A program made the position numbers and the translations under genes. A model generated the notes under the pieces. The model was not told where the DNA came from. It did not search any database and was given only the letters and a program-made list of their open reading frames with translations. From Armillaria gallica (taxonomy: Eukaryota; Basidiomycota; Agaricomycetes; Agaricales; Physalacriaceae): 64,000 nt of DNA. The stretch is from assembly GCA_037576215.1 (NCBI GenBank), contig JBANDB010000009.1:2976001-3040000 (forward strand), read 5' to 3'. This document shows, one piece after another, positions 46,266 through 56,481 of this stretch (its first letter is position 1; each line of letters begins with the position of its first letter).

Positions 46266-46480
46266 TCACGAAACAAGATAACCGTCTACGGCAGCACCTC
46301 GCAGGTAATAAAACGCACCTCTGACAACATATTCGTCATTGGTACCCTTGGAGACACGAGAAAATGTAGAATGGCCATCTTCCTCAGAGTCATCGGATGT
46401 CCTCGAATGGCCACCGTTGTTATTGCTCTGTTTAGCATGAATAGAAGCTATGGGTGTCAAGGTGGAACATGGTTAGCGTA
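46266..46480 (-). pseudogene. Third DUF6535 remnant (leader exon only)
   Basis: On the minus strand it codes HSRTSDDSEEDGHSTFSRVS and, later, EYVVRG. These parallel the leader exons of copies A and B (HSSTSDDSEDDDH... then EYAVRG at the splice donor). About 25 codons between them are deleted, and no second exon follows. Confidence 0.7.
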
Positions 46481-46799
46481 GGCGCCCTGAGTTGGTTGCG
46501 TTCAAGTTGCGTATTGCTTCTCACAGTACAGTACCGTCAAAAGGCAGCATGCCATAGCTGGCTTGACGTTGCGAATGCATTCATTGTATTTGGGTATGTC
46601 TTGATCGTTGTATAAATGCACATTTTTCTTCTGATATCAGGCTAAGCTGAGAGCCTAAGCAAGCCGAGAGGGTCGCTATGCGGAATTTTCCTAGCGATGG
46701 TGCTGCGCTGCGTGTTACTCGTTTGGTCCAAAATCGAGGAATGATTATTATGAACCTAGTAAGATCGTTTCTGTAACACCTCCATAGCACTATACTGCA

Positions 46800-49700
46800 C
46801 CGATGTTTGAGAGCGCCATGTCCTCATGAGCAGCATCATTGGTAATATACCGTTTGGACTCTACGCCATGCATTCCGCCATGGATCCTTCGGAGAATTCA
46901 CAGGAGGACTATCGTCCACTTGAGCTATGTACTCAGCTGCAGGTAGAGCTTGACTTCCAAACGGACCAACGCCACCTCCTTCAAGAAAGGCTGTGAGATC
47001 TGCAAGGATACCGGGTATATCATGTCTATCTGGTACCCCGGCAGGACGGTATACGTATTCTCGGAGCCTCTGTAAGCAAACAGGCCAGGCAGGGTCATTG
47101 GGACGAAGGCGCGCAAGGTCACGAAGAGTCTCGGTGAAATCACCCCCGACAAGAAAAGCACAGACGGCAAATAGGACGTCAGGCTCGTGAAGGTATTCCA
47201 AGAAGTTTGAGATATCTGCGACTCCAATTTTGAGGATGGTAGCCCGCTAATGAACATTTTTAGGACCCGTGGTACGTAGCAATAAGAGTTGCGAAGGTTG
47301 TTATGACTGTAGTGAAGCAGCTCAAGTAAACGGTCGAAGAGACGCTTGGCAGTAGCGTACTCGAAAGCCTCATTCACAATGAGTGGAAAGTGGAGGACGA
47401 GACGCTTAATGAGTGCATATACTAAACTGGAAGTATCGTCAAAGGCATCTATTCGGGCCCATGCACCATCCTCAAAGGTGATCCGGACAAACTCTGCAGC
47501 CAGGTCTGGGGTACACCAGTCTTGGAACATGAACGGAGGCAGAGGGGATGTGAATTCTACCATGTACAGAAAAAGCACCAAGGCGGCACGCTGGTGTTCA
47601 ACGGGTACCTCCCTCTTGCCGAAATGATCTGAAGACAACAGGGTGTATAGAAGTTTCAGGACAGCATGCCGATGGTGGGTGAAATCTGTAATGCTATAGG
47701 CATCCAAGGGCAGTGGAATCCCCATTTCAAGTTGAGCCCAAAAAATGACTCGATTCCTGAGATGGCCTCGCAGAATATGTTCCGAGAAGGATCATCAATT
47801 CCTGCGCGTTGAATAGAGGGTGAGCCGGCCAAGGTCAAGAGAAACCGGAGCCTTGGATCCTGAGGCGAAGGGTAATCATCAGGATTTCAGGATTGAAGAT
47901 ACTGTCCGTAACATTCAATTGGCCTTGAATGATGCTTTCTCCTACCCATGGATACAGATAGTAACGGAAAGTAGTCTCCAGATGGCCCGGTCCACTATTT
48001 GCGTTCTCGATTATCTTGATGTCTTCCCATTCATAAACTGGGGGAGGGACAACAAAGTTGGCCTCCCAATAGTTTGATGGGATGATTTTGAAGAAATATT
48101 GAGCCATATCACGGTCATCCGGACCAAATGGTACGAGTTTGTGGAGCAGACGCGCCCATACAATGGGTTCTAGATCAATACCCTCGCCAGAGAGGATTGG
48201 ATGCAAGCAATTCCCGGATCTCATCGAGATGGTTAGTGCCGTGTTGTAAACACAGAAGCTGAGCATAGACATCCGGGGAGAAGTGGCCCCTTAAGCACGA
48301 CGTGACATGGAATGGCACACAGGCCCAACAGGACCACTCACTCGCTTCATCTTCCTCTCCTGGGAAGCGAAGGAAAGCTCTACTAACGCGATCGATTTTG
48401 CTTTCTAGGGAGGGTGACCGTCGGACGCATCGAACAGAAGATCTCGGAGAGTAAAGCGACATGTGGACGAAAAGTCAGCTATGTTGTGCAGTAGTGACGT
48501 CACAGAAGTGAGCGGTAAAGCACTTGTCGACTGTATGACAATGCTCTGTACGCTGGGGTTGGATGACATGGAATATAGCCAGGACAGAGCGTGTACATCC
48601 GTTTCATCGGCATACCGCTTGACAGCTGCAATTTCGGCATCTTTGAGAGCGACGGGCTCTGGTAATGAGACGAATAGGTCTAGTGATGAGGACGACTCGT
48701 CAGCCTGAGTGTCATCACCAAGTTTGATCCATTTAAAGGAGATATTGTGGGTGATATAGGCATAAAGAGGGAAGATGTACTGCGACAGTGGCGTCTTGTA
48801 GGGACACGAAGGGTATAGGATTGGAAGGAAATTCGTGATCAAGTACGCAGCAAATGCTATGAAGGTAACACTTCCAACAACGGACGCGATCGACACACGA
48901 AGGGGGATGATGAAGAGGACCAAGCCTACTAGAAACACGGCAAGCGATGCGCTCATAAGGACAGGCAGTAGCCCGATGATGAGGTCCACGCCCCATCGCT
49001 GCAGTCCCATATATCGGAACTGACGCAATCGGCACCTGTCGCGCGGTGTTCCTGATGGGACCGACATGTATTGGTGGATCCACTGTTTGGTCAAAACAGC
49101 AAACAGTGCAGTGGAAAGACTGAGGGAGAGGCTGGTGAACCATAGACCATTAACCCACGAGTCAGATGTCGAAGGACGAAAGGTGAGGTCTGAGCGAGGA
49201 ACGTCGTTCACGAGGGAACCGTTCGCCACTGAGCGTTGGACGTCAATGAGCTCGATGAGAAGTGACGCCGTCACCTGGCCGTAGTCGACCTGCAGGCTCT
49301 GTGACGTCTGAGCGACAAAGGTGGTGACCACGGCCGAGAAGAGACCAGCCTATCAGTCTAGTGTGAGCAAAGAAATCGACGACAAGTTAGTCTAGGCACT
49401 GACAAAAACGAGCAGAACATCCAAGGCGTCTCTCCATCCTTCCACCATCTCCAAATCAAATGGACCGCACTCTTCGAGGTACGTTCGCCATACCCTGGCC
49501 ATTGGTCCCATCTCCTCATACTTCTTATCTTCGGGGAACTTTTGTTCATAGTCGAATGGATCGCTCCCTGGACTGTCATTTAGTCTCTAACAAACGAACA
49601 AGCGATAGGAACACACCTCTGACAGCATATTCCGGACGGTGGATGCCCATTGTCTTGCGCCTCGACTTTCGTCGGCGGCGCCGCGAGTAAGATGTCAAAT

Positions 49701-50145
49701 TCTCGACTTCTGGTTGCTGGCCGTCATCGGGCTGATTATCAACGCGAGACGCTCTAGAATGGTCGTCATCCTCAGAGTCGTCGGATGTACTCGAGTGGCT
49801 GTCGTCGTCATCGATCTGTGCGGTATGAACAGAATGCTCTTGGCTTTCGGAGGCACGAGTTGTGATTGGATTGCCGTCACCCATAGAGACATTGGAGGCT
49901 CTCGACATATTGTCGTCGCCGTCATTTTGCCAGTGTGTATCGTGGATGGAAGGCATGGTGTTAGAGTGGTACTAGGGCAAGGCCAATATAGGCGCCGTAA
50001 GCCTTAGCTGTGATTCTCTCCCACGGGTGATATCACAACACGGAACAGCACGGTCAGGCACCGCGAAGTATTATCCCCCGACATCTTCACTGTATAAAGG
50101 CGATATTGCGGAAGGGACGGTACCGCATTTATCACTGTAAAGTAC
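46800..50145 (-). repeat. Segmental duplication, arm B
   Basis: Counterpart of 41562-44870 in the same orientation, offset about 5.2 kb. It includes the DUF6535 pseudogene and its upstream sequence. Confidence 0.85.
46836..49956 (-). pseudogene. DUF6535 membrane protein, broken copy B
   Basis: The leader exon (from 49956), second exon and membrane domain (49331 to about 48412) are open and nearly identical to copy A. After that, comparison with copy A shows independent lesions: loss of two bases near 48412, an 11-base loss near 48195, one base lost near 47881, a rearranged stretch near 47695-47745, one base lost near 47215 and one base gained near 46850. A truncated protein with only the membrane domain could still be made. 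Confidence 0.88.
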
Positions 50146-50182
50146 CAAGTCCTGATTTGATCCAAATTGACTATGTCATTGT

Positions 50183-50646
50183 ATGACATCAGCGATCGAT
50201 TTTATCTTTTTTTTCATGACCACAGTCGCACCTGTTCTCAGCGTTGAAGAAGGCCAGTTTGATGATGCACCCGAGGACGTGGGGTACGCACGCGTTGATG
50301 ATGCCGGGCTCATCGACCTGACTTCGGACGAAGACTGGGAAGTCGCTGAGAAAGGTATGGACCTTCGCGGAGATCACGGTGTCACAGGAAAGGATCCCAA
50401 CGTCTACCACGGTGTCGCTCATGAACCCATGAACGCGAACTCTTACGTCTCCAGGGTTATGACGACCACAAGGACTACGATATCGACATCGAGTACTACG
50501 ACTACAAGGACAAGGACTATGAAGGCAAGCAGTGCACCTGGGAGACAGTATTCGAGAACAGGATGACTGGGAAGGCAGCAATCTTCAGCTCTTGGTGGCT
50601 GAGACTTGAGAAACGGAATATTCGACTGTTCTTTACCAGTCTTTGA
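50183..50646 (+). CDS. Small acidic ORF with SUMO-interaction-like motif, copy 2
   Basis: Starts MTSAIDFIFFFMTTVAPV, then DAPEDVGYARVDDAGLIDLT with following acidic residues. After a frame change near 50450 a second frame, rich in Asp, Tyr and Lys (YDDHKDYDIDIEYYDYKDKD), runs to the stop at 50646, ending RNIRLFFTSL. The frame change may be an intron or an indel. Pairs with copy 1 at 45998. Function unknown. Confidence 0.45.
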
Positions 50647-50956
50647 ACAGATTCTCCATGATATCAGGTGAATCCTGCGGAGACCAACCTCTTACTGAAC
50701 TTCAACGAAGATCAGCCTTCGAAAGTCTGTCAATAACCGGACATACAGCTTACTTCCCACACAAGGAGTAGTTACGCGCTTCTCGTGCTTCCTCCCTGGT
50801 AGCTTGACAAACTACGTTTCTGACTCAGGTTGGATACTTTATCTTCGAAATCTACTCTAGGCTTCGTATCCAAAATGCTTACAATGCTGTCTTTTTCTCG
50901 TTCATACTTGTACATATAGCATCTGAATTCATTCGAACGACGAGAGTTCTTTCACT
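50647..50956. other. Short spacer
   Basis: 310 bp between the end of the acidic ORF and the end of the oxidoreductase gene. Probably two 3' UTRs; nothing else seen. Confidence 0.4.
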
Positions 50957-52539
50957 TCACTCAACGACCTTTTCAACTCCCGGAGGGAATTTGTATCCTC
51001 CCTGTTTACGAACCTGAATGGTGAATCGACGTCAGAGCATGTCCGTCCATCCGACAGTTTTATACCTACCTCGTCAAAGATACCCATTTCCAACAAGCTC
51101 TTATTGTGGCCCCAAAGCGAGCTTTGAGTCTTTCCATCTCGAACACACCTAACAACCTCGTCGGCCTCGAAATGCCATCCCCCTTGGCGTCGCCGTAAAT
51201 CGTCAATCTAACGAATGAGCTTCCAGCCCTCACCTCCAACATATTCAAAAACCCTCTTCTCCACCTCCTTCACTGAACCCTTGTCGTCGAAATACTCCAC
51301 GGTGTATTCCTTTGGACAATAAATCGGAGGAGATATCTTGATAGTGCCTCGTTCGAAACGGATGGTGACGCCAGGGTTGACGGCATTCAGGTTGATGCTG
51401 CAGCTAAGCACGGCTTGGGCGCGAAGGTCTGCTTTATCAAAGGTAAGCGTGAATGATGTATTCGAATCTACACCCGTCAGGGTCGTCTTGAGCATAGACG
51501 AAGAAACAGTTGGGGACGACAGTTTGTTGTCGGGGTGCTCGTACAACGCCATGATCGCCTGTGAAATAGATATCAGCACAATGGTGGCCGTGGGAGGAAA
51601 ATGAACTACCCAGACAAGAGGATAAGGCCCGCTATCAAAACATGATTAGAGGGCTCTCGCAGTTTCTAATGGTACTTACAGGTCAAGCAAAGCACCTCCT
51701 CCCAAAGCAGGATCCAGGATGCGATGTGTCTTCGGAATGTCTATAACGATTGGTCATTGACAAATCGTACTCGAGTGAATCTCAAAATAAACAGACTTTG
51801 AATATCAAAGTTTCCAGACAGATCAGCCTGAAGTACTACCGGAGGTCCTAGAGTTCCGCCGTTGATGAGTTTCTTGACCTCCAAACTGAGAGGCTGGAAT
51901 CTCGTCCAAACTGCCTCCATGAAGAAAACGCCCTGGTCATCTGCAGCGGATAGAAGGGCCCGAAGTTCATGACCATTGCTAGTAACAGGCTTCTCGCATA
52001 GAACATGTTTACCAGCTTTGATAGCGTCGAGGGCGTTCAGGTAATGGTAGGTATGGGGCGTTCCTGGACATAACTTAGTTTCTTCAAGCAAGGTAGAAGA
52101 GTCAAGACCAATGCACCGATGTAGATAGCATCAACGTCCTGGTTGACAGCTCGTATGTAATTGATAATCATCAGACATTATTTGCGTACCTTGTCTGTGT
52201 AAACCTCTTCATAGGATCCATACGCTTTGATCGACGACGCTCCCCTGGCGTTTGCATTGATAAATTCCTGAGCTTTCTCAGTAGTTCTTGAGCCTACGGC
52301 CACCAGTTTGTGTACTAGATCGTGGACATCGCGGCTAACCAAATGCCCTTATTAGCGCTTTATGTGACGGTCGCATACTATCCTTGCGAACGTTTTCGGG
52401 TCCACTAGTAAATCCTTCAAAAAGAGCTCAGCCAGGCCGCAAGGAAATAACCGATGCATACCTTGACAAAAGCAGTAGCTATATTACCTGTTGAAATGAT
52501 TCCCCAGCGAAATACGAGAGGCTCACTAGTGTTGGCCAT
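50957..52539 (-). CDS. Gfo/Idh/MocA-family oxidoreductase (dihydrodiol / D-xylose dehydrogenase type)
   Basis: NAD(P)-dependent dehydrogenase acting on sugars or trans-dihydrodiols. From 52539: MANTSEPLVFRWGIISTGNI with the Rossmann motif, then ARGASSIKAYGSYEEVYTDK and DVDAIYIG. Next is the family's active-site region AGKHVLCEKPVTSNG (Lys of the EKP motif), then FFMEAVWTRFQPL. The C-terminal sheet domain includes LKTTLTGVDSNTSFTLTFDK and YVGG, spliced over about 51180-51231 to GWHFEADEVVRCVRDGKTQS. The last exon is KQGGYKFPPGVEKVVE, stop at 50957. Missing the final introns would give a false stop at 51208. About eight exons. Divergent from the OHCU decarboxylase gene. A decayed 3' copy lies at 28905-29015. 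Confidence 0.85.
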
Positions 52540-52614
52540 GGTTAAAAGTGTTGATCGATGATATCATCGGCTAACTTTCCGGCTCTGACGGCCCGAAGTT
52601 TGTCCGTCCAGCCC
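52540..52614. promoter_or_regulatory. Very short divergent promoter
   Basis: 75 bp between the oxidoreductase start and the preferred OHCU decarboxylase start. Promoters must overlap the opposite transcribed region, and co-regulation is possible. Confidence 0.45.
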
Positions 52615-53220
52615 ATGACATTAATACCCACTCTCGAACAAATACAGGCTTCTTGTCCTGGGAATTCCCTTCCCGATGCACTCACTATACTTTTTGAATA
52701 TTCCCCAATCCTCATCTCAAATCTTTGCCCTCAGCTTACCGGGATCCTATCGACGCTCCCGCCACTAAGCTCGTACTCTCAGCTCATCGATGTCTCGCTT
52801 AACCAGCTTGACACCTGGGACGATGAGATGAAGGCGCAGTTCATTGCCGGGCACCCTAGAATCGGAGAGAGCAAAAATCTCTCCAAGCTCAGTGCGAAGG
52901 AACAAGGAGCGACGTCGACGACCGCAGCTACACCGCCAGAGGTTCTGGCTCGGTTGGCGCACTTGAATGCTTGCTATGAGAAGAAATACCCCGGCCTGAT
53001 ATATATAACATTTGTTAATGGGAGAACAAGGGCGGCCATTGCAGAAGAGATGAAGGGCAAGTTGGGCCTGGAGCATTCCTTATCACCGGACGATCCAGTA
53101 CTTGCAGACATCGAACCCGTCGCAGTAGGGGGCCTGGCTTGGACTTCAGAGCTGGACAGAGCGGTGGTAGATATCGGTCTCATCGCGAAGAGCAGACTAG
53201 GCGCTTTGGGGGTAGAATGA
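52615..53220 (+). CDS. 2-oxo-4-hydroxy-4-carboxy-5-ureidoimidazoline (OHCU) decarboxylase
   Basis: Third step of urate breakdown: converts OHCU to S-allantoin, allowing purines to be used as nitrogen source; usually peroxisomal. Single exon, 201 aa from ATG 52615. An upstream in-frame Met at 52558 would add 19 residues and leave almost no intergenic space. Domain features: LPDALTILFEYSPIL, then FIAGHPRIGES (catalytic His region), LARLAHLNACYEKKYPGLIY and ITFVNGRTRAAIAEEM. The long acidic C-terminal insert ends in a helix with no typical SKL signal. Confidence 0.88.
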   Translation: MTLIPTLEQIQASCPGNSLPDALTILFEYSPILISNLCPQLTGILSTLPPLSSYSQLIDVSLNQLDTWDDEMKAQFIAGHPRIGESKNLSKLSAKEQGATSTTAATPPEVLARLAHLNACYEKKYPGLIYITFVNGRTRAAIAEEMKGKLGLEHSLSPDDPVLADIEPVAVGGLAWTSELDRAVVDIGLIAKSRLGALGVE

Positions 53221-53260
53221 GGTAGGTCTCGTGTTGTCCGTGTACTGCCACCGATGTTAG

Positions 53261-54093
53261 CTAAAATAAATACAGCAGAATTATCCAGTAAATCCAATCA
53301 CAGATCCAGAAGCAATATATATCCGAAATATCAGGTTGCACGTTTGGCGGTAGACGCAGAGCTGAGACGTGCTGCTCGTCGCTGGGGGGATAATTGTAAA
53401 CCGGCCCTTGTAACGTAGCAACAAGGAAACACACCATGAGCACATTCTGTTTCCTTTCACGCCATTCAGGGTGAATATTATCCATCTCTTCCAGCATCTT
53501 CTGCACCAGTGCGCCTCTCTCCTCTGCCTCCCGTAGACGCGACTCAGCCTGTACCTTAAGTTGTTGATTTCGTTCCCGGATCTCCTTCAGTCGCATTTCA
53601 TGAATCTCCTTCTGTTGTTTGACCCATGCATCACGCTCCCGCAACCGGCGGGCATGTTCTTCCGATAGAACTGGCTGAAACCCGCGAGAAACAATTCTCA
53701 TCCGGACATTATAGTGCTAGTGGACAGTGAGAAAACACATAACGACCATCAATGATTGCCTTACTGTTCGTTTGACTGGATCACTCAGGACCTCTAGAGC
53801 TTCCTGGACCTGGAGATGAAACACTGTCAGTAGCACCTGGCCCGGTAGCATAGACATACGCTACCTTATAGAATTGAGCCTTAGCTGCCTGCTTTTCCTC
53901 GTCAGAGGAGCCGGGATCCAGCTTATCTGGGTGGGTTTCAAGCGCCTTCTGCTTGTATGCCCTGCGAACTGCCCGTATGAAATATCCGTTAAATTCTTGT
54001 ACCAGTACATGTAGTCGAGAAGGATATCGTTATACCTTCTTCCGGCGTCGCATTGGTGGAAACTCCTAGGATATCGTACAATGTTCCCGGCAT
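53261..54093 (-). CDS. J-domain (DnaJ-like) protein
   Basis: Hsp70 co-chaperone. From 54093: MPGTLYDILGVSTNATPEE, spliced to VRRAYKQKALETHPDKLDPG with the HPD motif that stimulates Hsp70. A further exon reads AQFYK then VQEALEVLSDPVKRT, completing the J-domain within about 85 residues. A charged coiled coil follows (RLRERDAWVKQQKEIHEMRL and onward), then PPSDEQHVSALRLPPNV and a hydrophobic end rich in Trp/Ile/Leu before the stop at 53261. The hydrophobic tail may be a membrane anchor or intron read-through. The specific J-protein subtype is not assigned. Confidence 0.85.
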
Positions 54094-54662
54094 CGATAGC
54101 TACTTTGAAAAAGGCATGAAAAAAAGGCAAGTTGTAGTTGAAGATAAATATTCGGTGGTAAGAGGGACGTGTTGGGATCCAGGTCAACTTCAACCTTCGG
54201 AGTTTGCGCGACGCGCCACACATCACGTGTTGGTAATCGGTAAACGAAAACAAAAAATTAGGAAAGTTCAACTCTACAATCATTCTCGGTGTTCCAGTCA
54301 CTTTGAAGTGTTCAGATAGACTCTAGGCATGCATCAAAACCTAGGCGTCTATGCTGCGCGAATAATGAAATCTCGGTTATCGTTCCTTGCAACCATGGAC
54401 ATCTTGACGACCAGTCATGATGCATGATCACGGGCATAAATGTGTCGCGGCCCGTTTTTCGCTAGAAATATCGGGGCCATGCATGTATCATGCACATTGG
54501 GACTCCAAATACTGGGAGCAACGTGAAATTCTTCCGTAATACCCATCATCTGGTCTCAATTATCACTGTATCCGAAGAGGGATAGGCGATTTCAAAAACG
54601 TGATGAAAAGGTATTTAATCGGCAAAATTACAGTCTTCTTCCCTCAGCCTATCGATACTGCA
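54094..54662. other. Divergent intergenic region
   Basis: About 570 bp between the J-protein gene and the glucanase gene. A TATTTAAT motif at about 54611-54618 could be the glucanase TATA element. No other feature seen. Confidence 0.4.
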
Positions 54663-56391
54663 ATGGTGGCAGTTACTCGCCTCACCTTTCTCTGTGGTCG
54701 CGTTCGGGCAGGTCGTCAATATAGTTTCGGCTGCTAACGTGTTCGCCCATTTCATGGTTCATTCTCTCACTTGTTGGCGTATTAAACGAATCTCATGTCT
54801 ATTCCAACTAGGTCCAAAACTCATACTCATACTCCCAAAGTGATTGGGCAAACGATATCTCTATTGCTCAGTCAATCGGCATAGACGGGTTTGGTAACAG
54901 GTCTTATTTATGAGGAGTATAAGCTGCTCTAAACTCTTTGCACATAGCCCTGAATGTTGCCAGTCCCAGCGACTACGAGCATGACCGCATCGAAAACGCG
55001 TATGCAGCAGCGGAGGCCGCGGGATTTAAGCTCTTCTACTCTTTTGATATGGTCTCCGTCAGTGGGGCATGGTCATCAGACTCTATCGCCGCCCAAATCG
55101 AAAGGCACGCGACGTCTTCAAGTACATTCCTATGGAATGACGCCGTCCTTGTCTCTACTTACGCTGGCCAAGACAACGGAAATGAATTTTGGGCCGCCGT
55201 AAAGTCTACGCTCTCTAGCCAAGGAGTTGATATTTCTTTTGCGCCGGCCTTGACTTCTTACCGGGATCCGTCCCAGGCCGAGACGATGCTGTCGACCTTC
55301 ACCTCAGTGGACGGCTTCACTAACTGGTGGTCCTGGTACGTTCTTACTAGCCGCACCACTTCCCAATTACTTACTTTATTTTCTTCTGCAGGCCCAATGA
55401 TGGTATGTCGCTGGTCGTAAGTGTTAACAAACACTCATCGTCGTCTTCTGCCGTCAAGTCAACGAAACGCTCACCGTAGACACGGATCTTGCTTATAAGT
55501 CCGTGGTCAAAGGAAGTCGAACAGGTCCCTATATCATGGGTTCGTCAGTATCATACCTCCAAGCACTTTCCTCTGATGCTCATTTATTCCAGCCGTTTCA
55601 CCGTGGCAATTCAAAGATATCAGTGACCAGAACTGGGTCGAGCAAAGTGACACTCTGTGGAATTACCGATGGCAACAGACTATCAATGACGTGCAGCCCG
55701 ATATCGTTGAAATCGTAACCTGGAATGATTATGCGGAATGTGTGCCATCTTTGCTTTGTCTTATGCGCAAGACACCAATTTACCACATCAGCCCACTACA
55801 TCGGCGACATCAATCCCAACGTTGCGGTAGGTTCAATCATGCTGGTTTTTAAATGTATTCTCAATGTTTCATCAGCTGTATGATGCGGCTGCCTATATCA
55901 CTGGTATTGATCACGCCGCATGGAGAATCGTCGCTCAGTACTACATCAGCTACTTCAAGACTGGCACTGCCCCTCCCATCACCGTATGTAAACTAACAAT
56001 GATTATCAATGCTCGCGCCTGCTAACTTTACACACAGGAGGACCAAGTAGTTTTCTGGTACCGCATCCATCCCCGCGAAGCGACGTGCTCCGGAGGGACC
56101 CAGCCCCGCATGTACAATTTCCCTGCGGATGCCGTGTTCGCTTTGGCAATGCTCGCCGAGGATGGAACCGTCGCTGTCGACATAGGCAGCACCAGCCATA
56201 CCGAGTTCACCGCCAAAGGAGGCCAGCTTACCATGGGGGTTGCGTATTTCCCATCTGAAGACAATCAGACCCCTGAAGTCAGTCTCATTCGGAACGGCGC
56301 TACTGTGAAGTCGACAAATGGGCCGCAGGCTATCACGACGAGTTGTTCATACTACAACTTCAACCCTGTAGTGGGTGCTTTGAGTGCCTGA
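54663..56391 (+). CDS. Glycoside hydrolase family 71 alpha-1,3-glucanase (mutanase)
   Basis: Secreted endo-enzyme cutting alpha-1,3-glucan of fungal cell walls. A hydrophobic signal-like stretch (VVAFGQVVNIVSAANVF) leads into AHFMV and then SYSQSDWANDISIAQSIGID, the GH71 start. ALNVASPSDYEHDRIENAYA and FKLFYSFDMVS follow, then a Trp-rich segment NWWSW. WNYRWQQTINDVQPDIVEIV and TWNDYAES, joined over an intron to HYIGDI, carry the conserved acidic residues. The C-terminal beta domain begins around DQVVFWYRIHPREATC and ends VVGALSA. About eight exons. The ATG at 54663 is one base out of frame with the signal peptide, so the true start or one base is uncertain. No separate carbohydrate-binding module. 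Confidence 0.88.
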
Positions 56392-56481
56392 GTTTGTGTA
56401 GTTGACCGTCATCGATTATACCCTTATTTATCTCATTGGGCTCTTAATGAATACATGAATTATATGAATCGAGACGGGGCT

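Noticed and set aside
51066..51248. Separate 60-codon minus-strand ORF after the oxidoreductase
   Set aside because: It is the next exon of that gene read in the wrong frame.
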